Shown piece by piece: positions 1 through 5,989 of a DNA stretch of 7,485 nt (positions within the stretch are counted from its first letter, which is position 1; every line of letters begins with the position of its first letter). Below the pieces are notes generated by a model. That model saw only the letters and a list, made by a program, of their open reading frames with translations, was not told where the DNA came from and made no database searches. Position numbers and translations under genes: made by a program. Source of the stretch: Bacillota bacterium (GTDB lineage: Bacteria; Bacillota; Dethiobacteria; Dethiobacterales; Dethiobacteraceae); assembly GCA_012800215.1 (NCBI GenBank), contig JAAZJT010000073.1:1-7485 (forward strand), in the 5' to 3' direction.

Positions 1-1
1 A

Positions 2-214
2 AAAGAATTTCGAAAACTTTTGGGCGCACACTGGGGGAAAGTGTTGGGGGGCTTTTTAGGTTTACTCATCGGTTTAACTATACTGCTTTTTGGTTTTTGG
101 CGCAGTTTATTGCTCTTTTTCTGCATTGCTGCAGGCATCTATTTAGGACGTTTTTTTGACCGCCATGAGGTGCTGCAGAGTTTACTGCAGCGGTTCTGGC
201 CTGATCGAGATTGA
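2..214 (+). CDS. DUF2273-type small membrane protein, 5' truncated by window edge
   Basis: The frame is open to the first base of the window, so the true start lies upstream. The first visible residues read KEFRKLLGAHWGKVLGG. A TTG at 20 could be taken as a start, but it has no ribosome binding site and would remove the usual N-terminal segment. Two hydrophobic stretches follow (GGFLGLLIGLTILLFGFW and SLLLFFCIAAGIYLG), separated by a short basic turn. The protein ends in a charged tail, FFDRHEV to FWPDRD. This two-helix layout with the GKxxG start of helix one matches the DUF2273 family. Those proteins are inner-membrane, commonly encoded beside Asp23/Gls24 (DUF322) genes just upstream of nusB, and may anchor Asp23-type proteins. 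The stop lies 13 bases before nusB, consistent with one operon. Confidence 0.8.
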   Translation, partial: KEFRKLLGAHWGKVLGGFLGLLIGLTILLFGFWRSLLLFFCIAAGIYLGRFFDRHEVLQSLLQRFWPDRD

Positions 215-227
215 CTGGAGTGTACAT

Positions 228-647
228 ATGAGCCGACGTGTAGCAAGGGAGATTGCCTTTAAAACTTTATTTCAATATGATCAAGGGAAAAATGAAGCTG
301 AGCCATTTCTCACATCTTTGCTTGCTGAAAGTGGCCTAAACAGCAACCAGGCAGTCTTTGCCAGGGAGCTTGCATTAGGGGCAATTGCAAAGCTGGAGGA
401 ACTAGATGAAATAATCCGTCCCTACCTGCAAAACTGGCAGCTGGAGCGTTTACCTGCTGTTGATAAAAATATTTTGCGTTTAGCAGTATATGAGTTAATT
501 TATCGAGCTGACATTCCCATTGCTGTTACAATTAATGAAGCCCTGGAATTATGTAAGATTTATCATGATGAGGAAGCAGCTAAATTTCTCAATGGTGTTT
601 TAGATAAGCTAGCTCGTGGAAGAGCTGCCGCCAAGGAGGAGAATTAG
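228..647 (+). CDS. nusB: Transcription antitermination factor NusB
   Basis: 139 residues, the normal family length. NusB binds the boxA RNA together with NusE (ribosomal protein S10) and supports antitermination of rRNA operons. The N-terminus SRRVAREIAFKTLFQ (2-16) is the typical arginine-rich first helix. The core is seen at W70 with RLPAVDKNILRLAVYEL (74-90), then INEALELCKIYHDEEAAKF (102-120) and NGVLDKLA. The frame is open upstream to 156, but the ATG at 228 is chosen because GGAG (217-220) lies seven bases before it and NusB proteins begin with this MSRR-type sequence. It follows the DUF2273 gene by 13 bases, and its TAG stop shares one base with the GTG start of the next gene, suggesting translational coupling. 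Confidence 0.97.
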   Translation: MSRRVAREIAFKTLFQYDQGKNEAEPFLTSLLAESGLNSNQAVFARELALGAIAKLEELDEIIRPYLQNWQLERLPAVDKNILRLAVYELIYRADIPIAVTINEALELCKIYHDEEAAKFLNGVLDKLARGRAAAKEEN

Positions 648-1573
648 TGTTTTTGGGTATTGATACATCATGCTACACCACGTCCCTGGCTGTCGTTGAC
701 ACACAGGGGCGTTTGCTTTCTGATCAGAGACAATTATTAAAAGTTCCTCCCGGCCAGCGCGGTTTACGCCAGGCTGATGGTGTGTTTCAGCATTTGCAAA
801 ACTTACCGCTTTTAGTTGCACAGGTGAAAGCAGATGTTAGTAAATTTGATTTAAAGGCTATTGCTGTTTCCAGCAGCCCGCGATCGTTGTTTGGCTCATA
901 TATGCCTGTATTTGTAACAGGATTATCATATGCCAGGGCATTTGCTAATATCCTGGCAGTACCCTGCTATGAATTATCACACCAGGAAGGACATGTTCTG
1001 GCAGGCCTCTGGTCAGCTGAAGTGGATTGGGAGGAGTTCTATGCACTTCATGTATCTGGCGGCACCACAGAGTTACTGCAGGTTAATTTAGCAGATAGAA
1101 TAAAAATACTGCAATTGGGTGGTTCGACCGATTTACATGCCGGACAATTTATTGACCGGGTAGGTGTGGCACTGGGATTTCCTTTTCCTGCCGGTCCCTC
1201 TTTGGAAAAACTGGCCAGCAATGCAGGCAGCCGCCTGATTAATGTGCCTGTTGCTGTCAAGGGTTTGAATCTTTCTTTTTCCGGCCCGGAAACTTATGTA
1301 CAGCGACTGATAAAATCGGAAACAGTAGAACCGGCACTGGTGGCACGCGGCGTAGAACGCTGTATTGCAGAATCACTGCGTCAGCTTGTCCGTAATGCCA
1401 GTCAGCATCATGGAACAAAGCCTATACTTTTTGTCGGTGGAGTTATGGCAAATAAATATATCCGGCAGTATCTGACGCAAAATCTAAACTTAAACTGTGC
1501 TTTTGCCGAGGCACTTTATGCCCGTGATAATGCCGTCGGTGCAGCTTTATATGCACTGCGGAAAGCAAGATAA
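647..1573 (+). CDS. TsaD/Kae1-family paralog (ASKHA ATPase fold)
   Basis: 308 residues, GTG start with AAGGAGGAG at 634-642, overlapping the nusB stop by one base. Family marks are clear: GIDTSCYTTSLAVVD (4-18) as the first phosphate-binding strand, the metal-binding HxxxH as HQEGH (112-116), SGGTT (137-141), GQFIDRVGVALG with a following PAGP (166-184), FSGPET (211-216), GGVMANKYIR (264-273) and a C-terminal ARDNAVGAA (292-300). Canonical TsaD makes the threonylcarbamoyl adenosine modification at position 37 of tRNAs, but it is usually about 335-345 residues. It carries IETSCDET where this protein has IDTSCYTT, and a different region 35-60. I therefore call it a divergent TsaD paralog, as is often annotated beside nusB in Clostridia, rather than the housekeeping enzyme. 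Its substrate is unknown. The older name O-sialoglycoprotein endopeptidase should not be relied on. Confidence 0.85.
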   Translation: MFLGIDTSCYTTSLAVVDTQGRLLSDQRQLLKVPPGQRGLRQADGVFQHLQNLPLLVAQVKADVSKFDLKAIAVSSSPRSLFGSYMPVFVTGLSYARAFANILAVPCYELSHQEGHVLAGLWSAEVDWEEFYALHVSGGTTELLQVNLADRIKILQLGGSTDLHAGQFIDRVGVALGFPFPAGPSLEKLASNAGSRLINVPVAVKGLNLSFSGPETYVQRLIKSETVEPALVARGVERCIAESLRQLVRNASQHHGTKPILFVGGVMANKYIRQYLTQNLNLNCAFAEALYARDNAVGAALYALRKAR

Positions 1574-1712
1574 ATTTTATCTACGAATAGCAGACAGATT
1601 TTTTTGTAAAGAGGAATCTACAAGGAAGATGACGAATAGAAAGCGAATAGAAAAGACGTAGCTAGATTCAGCTAGTTTGTTTTACTAAATTTTTTGTGGA
1701 GAGTAAATATTT

Positions 1713-2933
1713 ATGCAGAACGTTCGTATCTACTCTGTAACACAGTTAACACAGTATTTAAAAAATATTTTCGCCGCTGATTCGCAGTTAAATCGTCTGC
1801 GTGTGAGCGGCGAAATCTCTAATTTCAAGCATCATAGTTCCGGGCATATGTATTTTACGCTTAAGGATGAGCGGGCTGCCCTTCGTTGCGTGATGTTTCG
1901 CAGCGCTAATCAGCGTCTGACATTTAGTCCTGCTCATGGCATGAAGGTTGTAGCCAGTGGTAAACTATCTATTTATGAACGGGACGGACAATATCAGCTA
2001 TATGTGGAATCAATGCTGCCGGAGGGAATAGGCAGCCTTTATGCTGCTTTTGAGCGCTTAAAGGAAAAACTGGCAGCAGAAGGTCTTTTTGATGCAGCAT
2101 ATAAAATACCAATTCCACAATTGCCGCAGCGGATTGGTGTGATTACATCGCCTACCGGTGCTGCCGTTCGCGATATTATTATTACCATTAAACGGCGTTT
2201 CCCGCAGGCAGAAGTGTTAATTGTCCCGGTGCTTGTACAGGGGCCGGAAGCAGCAGGGCAAATTGCTGCTGCTCTGCAGTTTATTAATGACGTGCCTGAT
2301 GTTGATGTGGTAATTGTGGGACGGGGCGGTGGCTCGCTGGAGGAATTGTGGGCATTTAATGAGGAGATTGTGGCGCGGGCAATATTTGCCTCAGAAATAC
2401 CTGTGATTTCAGCTGTTGGGCACGAAACTGATTTTACCATTGCTGATTTTGTTGCCGATGCCAGGGCTGCTACACCTACGGCTGCCGCGGAAATGGCAGT
2501 GCCTGACCAACGGGTTATAAGGCAATTTTTGCAGACAAGTTATGCGCGGCTGGTGGCAAGATTAAAACAGAAATTGGAGCAGGAGAAACGATATTTAGCA
2601 AAGCTGGCTGCCTCACGTGTTTTGACCTGTCCCCTGGAAAGGGTAGAACAAGCCCAACAGACTTTGGATAATTTAGCGTTGCAATTGGAAGCGCGGATGA
2701 ATTATTATCTGCAGGACAATAAAGCTAAATTAGCTATGATTGCAGGCAAATTAACAGCATTAAATCCAGAAGCTGTTTTAGAACGAGGTTTTTCTATTTG
2801 TTATAATCAAAGCGGTAAAGTAATCCGCTCAGCCAGCCAACTGCAAAGTGGCGAGCAAATAAATATTCGTTTGCGCGCGGGGCAGGCGGCTGCTGAAATA
2901 TTGGCTACAAATTTGGAGGAAGACAATGAGTGA
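1713..2933 (+). CDS. xseA: Exonuclease VII large subunit
   Basis: 406 residues. This is the catalytic subunit of exonuclease VII, which degrades single-stranded DNA from both ends to oligonucleotides in the cytoplasm. The N-terminal OB-fold covers about 1-100, with VSGEISNFK (31-39) and SGHMYFTLKD (43-52). The nuclease domain shows GVITSPTGAAVRD (142-154), GRGGGSLEELWAFN (203-216), SAVGHETDFTIADFVAD (233-249) and RAATPTAAAE (251-260). A long charged helical region (about 265-345) follows, as expected for the coiled-coil that binds XseB, and the C-terminal block ALNPEAVLERGFS (349-361) is typical. The ATG at 1713 has GGAGAG (1698-1703) upstream. A 139-base gap separates it from the TsaD-like gene, where some relatives carry folD. 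The last eight bases overlap xseB. Confidence 0.98.
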   Translation: MQNVRIYSVTQLTQYLKNIFAADSQLNRLRVSGEISNFKHHSSGHMYFTLKDERAALRCVMFRSANQRLTFSPAHGMKVVASGKLSIYERDGQYQLYVESMLPEGIGSLYAAFERLKEKLAAEGLFDAAYKIPIPQLPQRIGVITSPTGAAVRDIIITIKRRFPQAEVLIVPVLVQGPEAAGQIAAALQFINDVPDVDVVIVGRGGGSLEELWAFNEEIVARAIFASEIPVISAVGHETDFTIADFVADARAATPTAAAEMAVPDQRVIRQFLQTSYARLVARLKQKLEQEKRYLAKLAASRVLTCPLERVEQAQQTLDNLALQLEARMNYYLQDNKAKLAMIAGKLTALNPEAVLERGFSICYNQSGKVIRSASQLQSGEQINIRLRAGQAAAEILATNLEEDNE

Positions 2934-3168
2934 AATAAAAACAACAAAAGAAAAATTAAATTTTGCCGAGGCACTGGGTAAATTGGAGTCTGTGTTGTCG
3001 AAACTGGAAAGTAATGATTGCCCTCTGGAAGAAGCATTATCACTTTTTCAGGAAGGTATGGAATTGTTACGTTTTTGCCAAGAAAAACTTAATGATGTAG
3101 AAAATAAGATATCTATTTTGCTAAAAGATACGGAAAAATTCATACCCTTTAGCGGTGAGGGGGAGTAA
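2926..3168 (+). CDS. xseB: Exonuclease VII small subunit
   Basis: 80 residues, normal for the family. XseB is a small helical-hairpin protein; several copies bind the XseA coiled-coil to form active exonuclease VII. The pattern NFAEALGKLESVLSKLES (12-29), CPLEEALSLFQEGMELLRFC (32-51) and the second helix LNDVENKISIL (55-65) is characteristic. The ATG at 2926 lies inside the end of xseA (eight-base overlap) with GGAGGA at 2915-2920, so translation is probably coupled, which suits subunits of one complex. Confidence 0.97.
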   Translation: MSEIKTTKEKLNFAEALGKLESVLSKLESNDCPLEEALSLFQEGMELLRFCQEKLNDVENKISILLKDTEKFIPFSGEGE

Positions 3169-3170
3169 AG

Positions 3171-4052
3171 TTGAAATCAACCTGGCAGCGAGAAATACAG
3201 GTAGTAAATGAGGCTTTGGACAAATACCTGCCTCCCGCCACTACATTTCCTCCAGAAATACATCGTGCTGTCCGTTACAGTGTTTTTGCGGGTGGAAAGC
3301 GCTTACGTCCTCTCTTGAATTTAGCTGCCGCTGCTGTTTTTGGTGTTCCCCAGCAGCACGCGCTGCCGACTGCCTGCGCTTTAGAAATGATTCATACATA
3401 TTCATTGATTCATGATGACCTGCCGGCACTAGATAATGATGATTTCAGGCGGGGACGCCCGGCAAATCATAAAGTATTTGGTGAAGCAGTGGCCATATTA
3501 GCAGGAGATGCTTTACTGACTTTGGCGTTTGAAATTATAGCTACCAAAGCACCTGAATTTTTTCCAGCTCAAACTGTAGTGTCACTGCAGCAGGAAGTAA
3601 GTAAAGCTGCCGGTATGGCCGGTATGATAGGTGGCCAAGTGGTGGATATAATTTCGGAAGGCAAGCCGCTAAAGGCAGAAACTCTAGAATATATTCACCG
3701 GCACAAAACAGGAGCACTTTTTACCTGTTGTGTGCGTTGCGGCGCTATTATGGGGCAGGCGACTGCAGAGGAATTAAACACCCTGACCTCATTTGCCCAA
3801 AAAATCGGTTTAGCTTTTCAAATTGTAGATGATATTCTTGATATTGTGGGAAAAGAGGAACAACTAGGGAAAAAAACCGGCTCCGATATTACTAAACAGA
3901 AAATGACCTATCCTGCTCTATATGGCGTGCAGAAGGCACAAATTAAGGCTGATGCATTACTAGCAGAAGCTTTTGCTGCTGTGGAACAATTTGGTGACCG
4001 GGCTGTTAAACTTAAGCAATTAGCACATTTATTAGTTAAGAGACAAAAATAA
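3171..4052 (+). CDS. ispA: Farnesyl diphosphate synthase (polyprenyl synthetase, type II)
   Basis: 293 residues, TTG start two bases after the xseB stop, with GAGGGGGAG at 3157-3165 as binding site. It condenses DMAPP/GPP with IPP to make farnesyl diphosphate for quinones, undecaprenyl phosphate and other isoprenoids. Visible marks are GGKRLRPLL (41-49), the first aspartate-rich motif DDLPALDNDDFRRGRP (82-97), KVFGEA (101-106), GGQVVDI (154-160), HKTGALF (178-184) and the second aspartate-rich motif QIVDDILD (217-224) followed by KKTGSD (234-239). The two-residue insertion in the first motif (DDxxxxD) and Y77 five residues before it are the known features of bacterial type II farnesyl synthases, so a C15 product is likely. 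It is the last gene of this operon. In OLE-containing genomes the RNA normally follows ispA directly, but here a cassette of minus-strand genes intervenes. Confidence 0.95.
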   Translation: MKSTWQREIQVVNEALDKYLPPATTFPPEIHRAVRYSVFAGGKRLRPLLNLAAAAVFGVPQQHALPTACALEMIHTYSLIHDDLPALDNDDFRRGRPANHKVFGEAVAILAGDALLTLAFEIIATKAPEFFPAQTVVSLQQEVSKAAGMAGMIGGQVVDIISEGKPLKAETLEYIHRHKTGALFTCCVRCGAIMGQATAEELNTLTSFAQKIGLAFQIVDDILDIVGKEEQLGKKTGSDITKQKMTYPALYGVQKAQIKADALLAEAFAAVEQFGDRAVKLKQLAHLLVKRQK

Positions 4053-4057
4053 ACTAA

Positions 4058-4097
4058 AAAAAAGGAAGTGCAGAGTAAAACTGTCACTTTCTTTTTT
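4058..4097. terminator. Bidirectional intrinsic terminator between converging operons
   Basis: Bases 4058-4070 pair with 4085-4097 over 13 positions with one G-T wobble. The inner CAG/CTG (4071-4073 with 4081-4083, T4084 bulged) extends the stem below a seven-base loop. The stem starts with an A-run and ends with a T-run, so it works as a rho-independent terminator in both directions. It begins six bases after the ispA stop. The stop and last codons of the minus-strand gene ending at 4084 lie inside the right arm. Confidence 0.85.
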
Positions 4098-4287
4098 GGT
4101 AGATATTAAATAATACTTCCAGACCGTCAGCTTTTTTTTCTGTTGCTGTACTTTTTTCGGCTGTCACCGCTTGCGTGCTTTTCTCCTCGAAACTGTTTTT
4201 GTTTTCTTCAACCCTTGCCGGACAGGAAGACTTATGTTCTTCCTGACAATTACTAGGCGTTGTGGGGTGCTCTAAGTTTTGGGGCAT
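4084..4287 (-). CDS. Unrecognised small charged, probably disordered protein
   Basis: 67 residues, not recognised. The ATG at 4287 has a clear AGGGAGGG ten bases upstream and follows the zinc-ribbon-like gene by four bases. The frame is open further upstream, into a hydrophobic reading that overlaps that gene, but no binding site supports it. The protein is rich in E, K, S, T and Q with little hydrophobic content up to residue 55, so it is probably unfolded. It contains two EKST repeats (35-38 and 45-48), single cysteines at 14 and 22, and ends in a hydrophobic-plus-basic tail, LEVLFNIYQKRK. It is the last gene of the seven-gene unit, and its stop codon lies within the terminator stem. Low-complexity tails of this kind occur in spore coat proteins, but nothing here proves that role. 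Confidence 0.65.
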   Translation of the reverse strand: MPQNLEHPTTPSNCQEEHKSSCPARVEENKNSFEEKSTQAVTAEKSTATEKKADGLEVLFNIYQKRK

Positions 4288-4291
4288 TTGG

Positions 4292-4675
4292 TTATAACCC
4301 TCCCTTGGCTTTATGATAAAGAGTAATAATCTTAAAAATAGTATAAACTTCTTGTTCATTAGCATTACACTGCTCACATAGATGATTTATTTTTTCCCAA
4401 GTATCAGCTTTTTTATAGTAAGTGCTGTTTTTTTCCAATTCAGCGCTGATCCGGAGATAAAGTTCCTTTTCCGGAGGGGTGAACATATCTTCCAGCTGTT
4501 TTACAACTGTTTTGGGACGGGGATGAGTTCCCCCTTGGTCGATGTATTGTTCTCGCCAAGCGTGTCCGCTCTTACATTCAATATAAACATCATCATCTGT
4601 AGGAATTATATAAAGGCCTGCTTCACCACATTGGATACAAGTCGCCAGTTTTTTTCTATCTTTGGATGATGCCAA
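4292..4675 (-). CDS. Unrecognised protein with zinc-ribbon-like N-terminus
   Basis: 127 residues from a TTG at 4675 with AGGGGAG (4692-4686) upstream. A longer frame reaches 4750 but would overlap the preceding gene by 95 bases, whereas the TTG gives a 20-base overlap and a good binding site. The N-terminal part holds CIQC (13-16) and CKSGH (34-38), spaced like a zinc ribbon with a CxxC knuckle and a C/H second pair. Aromatic and acidic residues lie between them (YIIPTDDDVYIE). A proline-rich link (THPRPK) leads to a helical C-terminal half with a second CEQC (100-103) and a hydrophobic final helix. It may bind metal, nucleic acid or a partner protein; the function is unknown. It is the only member of the cluster with clear metal-site cysteines. 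Confidence 0.75.
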   Translation of the reverse strand: MASSKDRKKLATCIQCGEAGLYIIPTDDDVYIECKSGHAWREQYIDQGGTHPRPKTVVKQLEDMFTPPEKELYLRISAELEKNSTYYKKADTWEKINHLCEQCNANEQEVYTIFKIITLYHKAKGGL

Positions 4676-4928
4676 TGATCTTAACTCCCCTAGCAATTTC
4701 GATCGGTTCGAAGGATTGTTGATTAATCCACAAAACACCGTCCTCGTCAATGCGAATATCTAAATCCAATCCAGCCAGATTAAATCTGTCTATGTAGTAT
4801 GGTGTTACAAGTACAAAGACAGAATTAATTTGTCTTGCTTTTACATTGTTTGTACTGGCTAAATTAGCCTGATTGGCTGAGTTGATGAGGAAGTTGTATG
4901 ATTTTATTGCACTTTTTTTGTCTCCCAT
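4656..4928 (-). CDS. Unrecognised 90-residue protein with a beta-hairpin motif shared in the cluster
   Basis: 90 residues. The ATG at 4928 is preceded by AAGGAG nine bases upstream, and its 3' end overlaps the TTG-started zinc-ribbon gene by 20 bases. The N-terminal third is polar and Asn/Ser-rich (NFLINSANQANLASTNNVK, 12-30). A hydrophobic strand, INSVFVLVTPYYI (34-46), follows. Then comes IDEDGVLWINQQSFEP (60-75), which resembles LDKTGLVYIDGKLYDP in the gene at 5408-5701 and FTRNGLTFDSKPFNP in the gene at 6211-6423. The end (VKIIGIIQR) looks like another strand. There is no signal peptide or membrane helix. It is probably a small beta-rich structural protein; the family is not recognised. 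Confidence 0.8.
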   Translation of the reverse strand: MGDKKSAIKSYNFLINSANQANLASTNNVKARQINSVFVLVTPYYIDRFNLAGLDLDIRIDEDGVLWINQQSFEPIEIARGVKIIGIIQR

Positions 4929-4945
4929 AGTGCTCGACTCCTTTT

Positions 4946-5230
4946 CTAAACTGTATTATCTGACTCACTTTGTATTATTTTACGATCGCTGTAAATGCGG
5001 ATATTTTCATCGTTAACGGTCAGACCATCCATGCCCTGAATTTCTACCTCTCCTTTTTCCCCAACTTCGATTACAAGAGGTATTTTAGTGCGGGAGAAAA
5101 TGCCTTTCTGAAGCTGATTGACACCAATGAGTACAGCTATATTTAACTGGAGCAACTCTGTCTCCTTTACGGCACAAAGGTTGCCCTCATTTGACAAATT
5201 GCCCAAAAAAATTAATTTATCGTTCTGCAT
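4946..5230 (-). CDS. Unrecognised 94-residue protein
   Basis: 94 residues from the second of two close ATGs. The first (5239) directly abuts its AAGGA, while the ATG at 5230 has the proper nine-base spacing. It overlaps the upstream gene by 14 bases. The sequence opens with strand-like KLIFLGNLSNEGNL (5-18), then a hydrophobic helix-like stretch ELLQLNIAVLIGVNQLQKG (25-43), then alternating strands (IPLVIEVGEKGEVEIQG, 50-66, and ENIRIYSDRKI, 75-85). The middle stretch faintly recalls the hydrophobic block of the three paralogs at 5990-6875, though not closely enough to claim homology. It is cytoplasmic by composition, with unknown function. It shares the operon and the general build of its neighbours: short, without enzyme motifs, rich in beta strands. 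Confidence 0.8.
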   Translation of the reverse strand: MQNDKLIFLGNLSNEGNLCAVKETELLQLNIAVLIGVNQLQKGIFSRTKIPLVIEVGEKGEVEIQGMDGLTVNDENIRIYSDRKIIQSESDNTV

Positions 5231-5396
5231 GATTTTCATTCCTTAATATTTCTTGCAATTTCGCTGCCTTTTCTTCATTGGTTAATGTTTCATCTATGCG
5301 CAGTAAGTATAGCTGTGTCAATAAATCTGGAGGAATTTGCCGCTGAAAATTAAGACAGACTTCCAGTTCACTAGTTGTAAATTTGCGCTCTGTCAT
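5217..5396 (-). CDS. Unrecognised 59-residue helical protein
   Basis: 59 residues from the ATG at 5396, with AAAGGTGG five bases upstream. An in-frame GTG at 5405 is possible, but it lies within that binding site. The content is entirely helix-like and strongly charged: TTSELEVCLNFQRQ (7-20), PPDLLTQLYLLRID (22-35), then TNEEKAAKLQEILRNENHAER (39-59), with one cysteine at 14. It lies 11 bases after the 97-residue gene and overlaps the next gene by 14 bases, so it is embedded in the seven-gene unit. No family is recognised. It could be a small helical adaptor or assembly factor. Confidence 0.75.
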   Translation of the reverse strand: MTERKFTTSELEVCLNFQRQIPPDLLTQLYLLRIDETLTNEEKAAKLQEILRNENHAER

Positions 5397-5407
5397 CGCC
5401 GCCACCT

Positions 5408-5701
5408 TTAAAACTTAATTGTGGTTGACTCATGTTTATCTTTGTCTTTACTTTCGGATACTGTCAGTGTTTTGCCCTTAACTGCCTCTTTTTGCAACTC
5501 CAGCATCTTTTGTGTTTCTTCACCTGTATTTAATTTACTGTGCGTCTCTACGTTGATGGATAAATTACGATATTTTTCATCATCCGGATCATACAATTTA
5601 CCGTCAATATACACTAGCCCGGTTTTATCCAGCTGGATTTCCGGGATATTTTTATTGCGCCGTGCTTTTATCGTAATCCAAGGGTTAGTACACAAACTCA
5701 T
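5408..5701 (-). CDS. Unrecognised 97-residue protein with beta-hairpin motif and charged tail
   Basis: 97 residues. The ATG at 5701 is preceded by AAAGGGAG nine bases upstream, which overlaps the stop codon of the preceding 54-residue gene. An N-terminal strand (PWITIKARR, 7-15) leads to IPEIQLDKTGLVYIDGKLYD (19-38), the motif also found in the genes at 4656-4928 and 6211-6423. The C-terminal third is hydrophilic and Lys/Glu/Asp/Ser-rich (VSESKDKDKHESTTIKF, 81-97), probably unfolded. There is no signal peptide or membrane segment. The plus-strand frame over the same bases is open for 99 codons but lacks a binding site and is treated as a shadow. Function unknown. Confidence 0.8.
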   Translation of the reverse strand: MSLCTNPWITIKARRNKNIPEIQLDKTGLVYIDGKLYDPDDEKYRNLSINVETHSKLNTGEETQKMLELQKEAVKGKTLTVSESKDKDKHESTTIKF

Positions 5702-5716
5702 CTTAACATTCTCCCT

Positions 5717-5881
5717 TTAGGAAATATTTAATTTTACAAGTGAACCTGTCTGTGTAATAACTGAAGTAGTGGAAAGGGTCATATTAGATTGCTGGTTAGT
5801 ATTTAGTTGATCGATTATGTCAGCCTGCATATATACATCATTTTGCCTTTGACGTGCAGGCACTTCTTTTTCAGCTGACAT
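5717..5881 (-). CDS. Unrecognised 54-residue protein, first gene of the sigma-K-like unit
   Basis: This gene is below common length cut-offs and easy to miss. Its ATG at 5881 has AAGGAGG eight bases upstream (about 5896-5890), and it ends with TAA at 5717-5719, which joins the binding site of the next gene. It reads MSAEKEVPARQRQNDVYMQA, then DIIDQLNTNQ, then a Ser/Thr/Gln-rich stretch TLSTTSVITQTGSLVKLNIS. The start is charged and probably flexible. The end alternates hydrophobic and polar residues like a beta strand. The promoter-like element at 5915-5943 lies about 35 bases upstream of the start. No family is recognised. The good ribosome binding site, operon position and tight spacing support a real gene. 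Confidence 0.75.
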   Translation of the reverse strand: MSAEKEVPARQRQNDVYMQADIIDQLNTNQQSNMTLSTTSVITQTGSLVKLNIS

Positions 5882-5914
5882 TTTACTGTCCTCCTTACAG
5901 ACAATTTACTAAAC

Positions 5915-5943
5915 TATAATATGTGAAAAGACCCAGAGTTGTT
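5915..5943 (-). promoter_or_regulatory. Sigma-K-type promoter of the seven-gene minus-strand unit
   Basis: Read on the minus strand, AACA (5943-5940) is followed after exactly 16 bases by CATATTATA (5923-5915). This fits the published Bacillus sigma-K consensus, mACm - 16 to 17 - CATAnnnTA, with no mismatch. The start of transcription would fall near 5907, leaving a leader of about 25 bases to the ATG at 5881. TATTAT could also serve as a sigma-A -10, but no good -35 lies 17 bases upstream. Sigma-K acts late in the sporulating mother cell. Confidence 0.6.
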
Positions 5944-5951
5944 CATTATTA

Positions 5952-5978
5952 GGCCCCTTTTAACGGTAAAAAGGGGCC
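5952..5978 (-). terminator. Strong stem-loop ending the right minus-strand unit (no U-tract)
   Basis: GGCCCCTTTT (5952-5961) pairs perfectly with AAAAGGGGCC (5969-5978) around a seven-base loop. It begins 11 bases after the stop of the paralog gene at 5990-6145 and lies just upstream of the sigma-K-like promoter, so it separates the two units. On the minus strand the bases after the stem (TAATAATGAAC) are not a T-run, so it may be a weak terminator, an RNA 3'-end stabiliser or a partial read-through point rather than a full intrinsic terminator. Confidence 0.6.
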
Positions 5979-5989
5979 GGCTGCTGTTT

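Noticed and set aside
20..22. TTG as the start of the DUF2273 gene
   Set aside because: There is no ribosome binding site, and the frame is open to the window edge with family-like residues before it, so the gene is simply truncated.
156..227. Longer reading of nusB starting at 156
   Set aside because: It would overlap the DUF2273 gene by 59 bases, has no binding site, and adds residues unlike NusB; the ATG at 228 has GGAG seven bases upstream.
1574..1712. Gap before xseA: three CGAATAG repeats, TTGTA/TACAA and TAGCT/AGCTA dyads, and a 10-codon ATG frame after AAGGAAG
   Set aside because: The stems are only five pairs long, the micro-frame has no spaced binding site, and no clear promoter or terminator can be supported.
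2039..2440. Minus-strand open frame of 133 codons within xseA
   Set aside because: It is a shadow of a clearly conserved gene, with Ser/Thr/Ala-rich composition only.
4288..4377. Upstream extension of the gene at 4084-4287 giving a hydrophobic, signal-like N-terminus
   Set aside because: It is the alternate frame of the 3' end of the zinc-ribbon gene, with no binding site; the ATG at 4287 has AGGGAGGG at good spacing.
4382..4669. Plus-strand open frame of 95 codons
   Set aside because: It lies opposite the zinc-ribbon gene, has no binding site and a composition typical of an antisense shadow.
5421..5720. Plus-strand open frame of 99 codons
   Set aside because: It is antisense to the well-supported gene at 5408-5701, is Ser/Leu-rich as shadows often are, and has no binding site.
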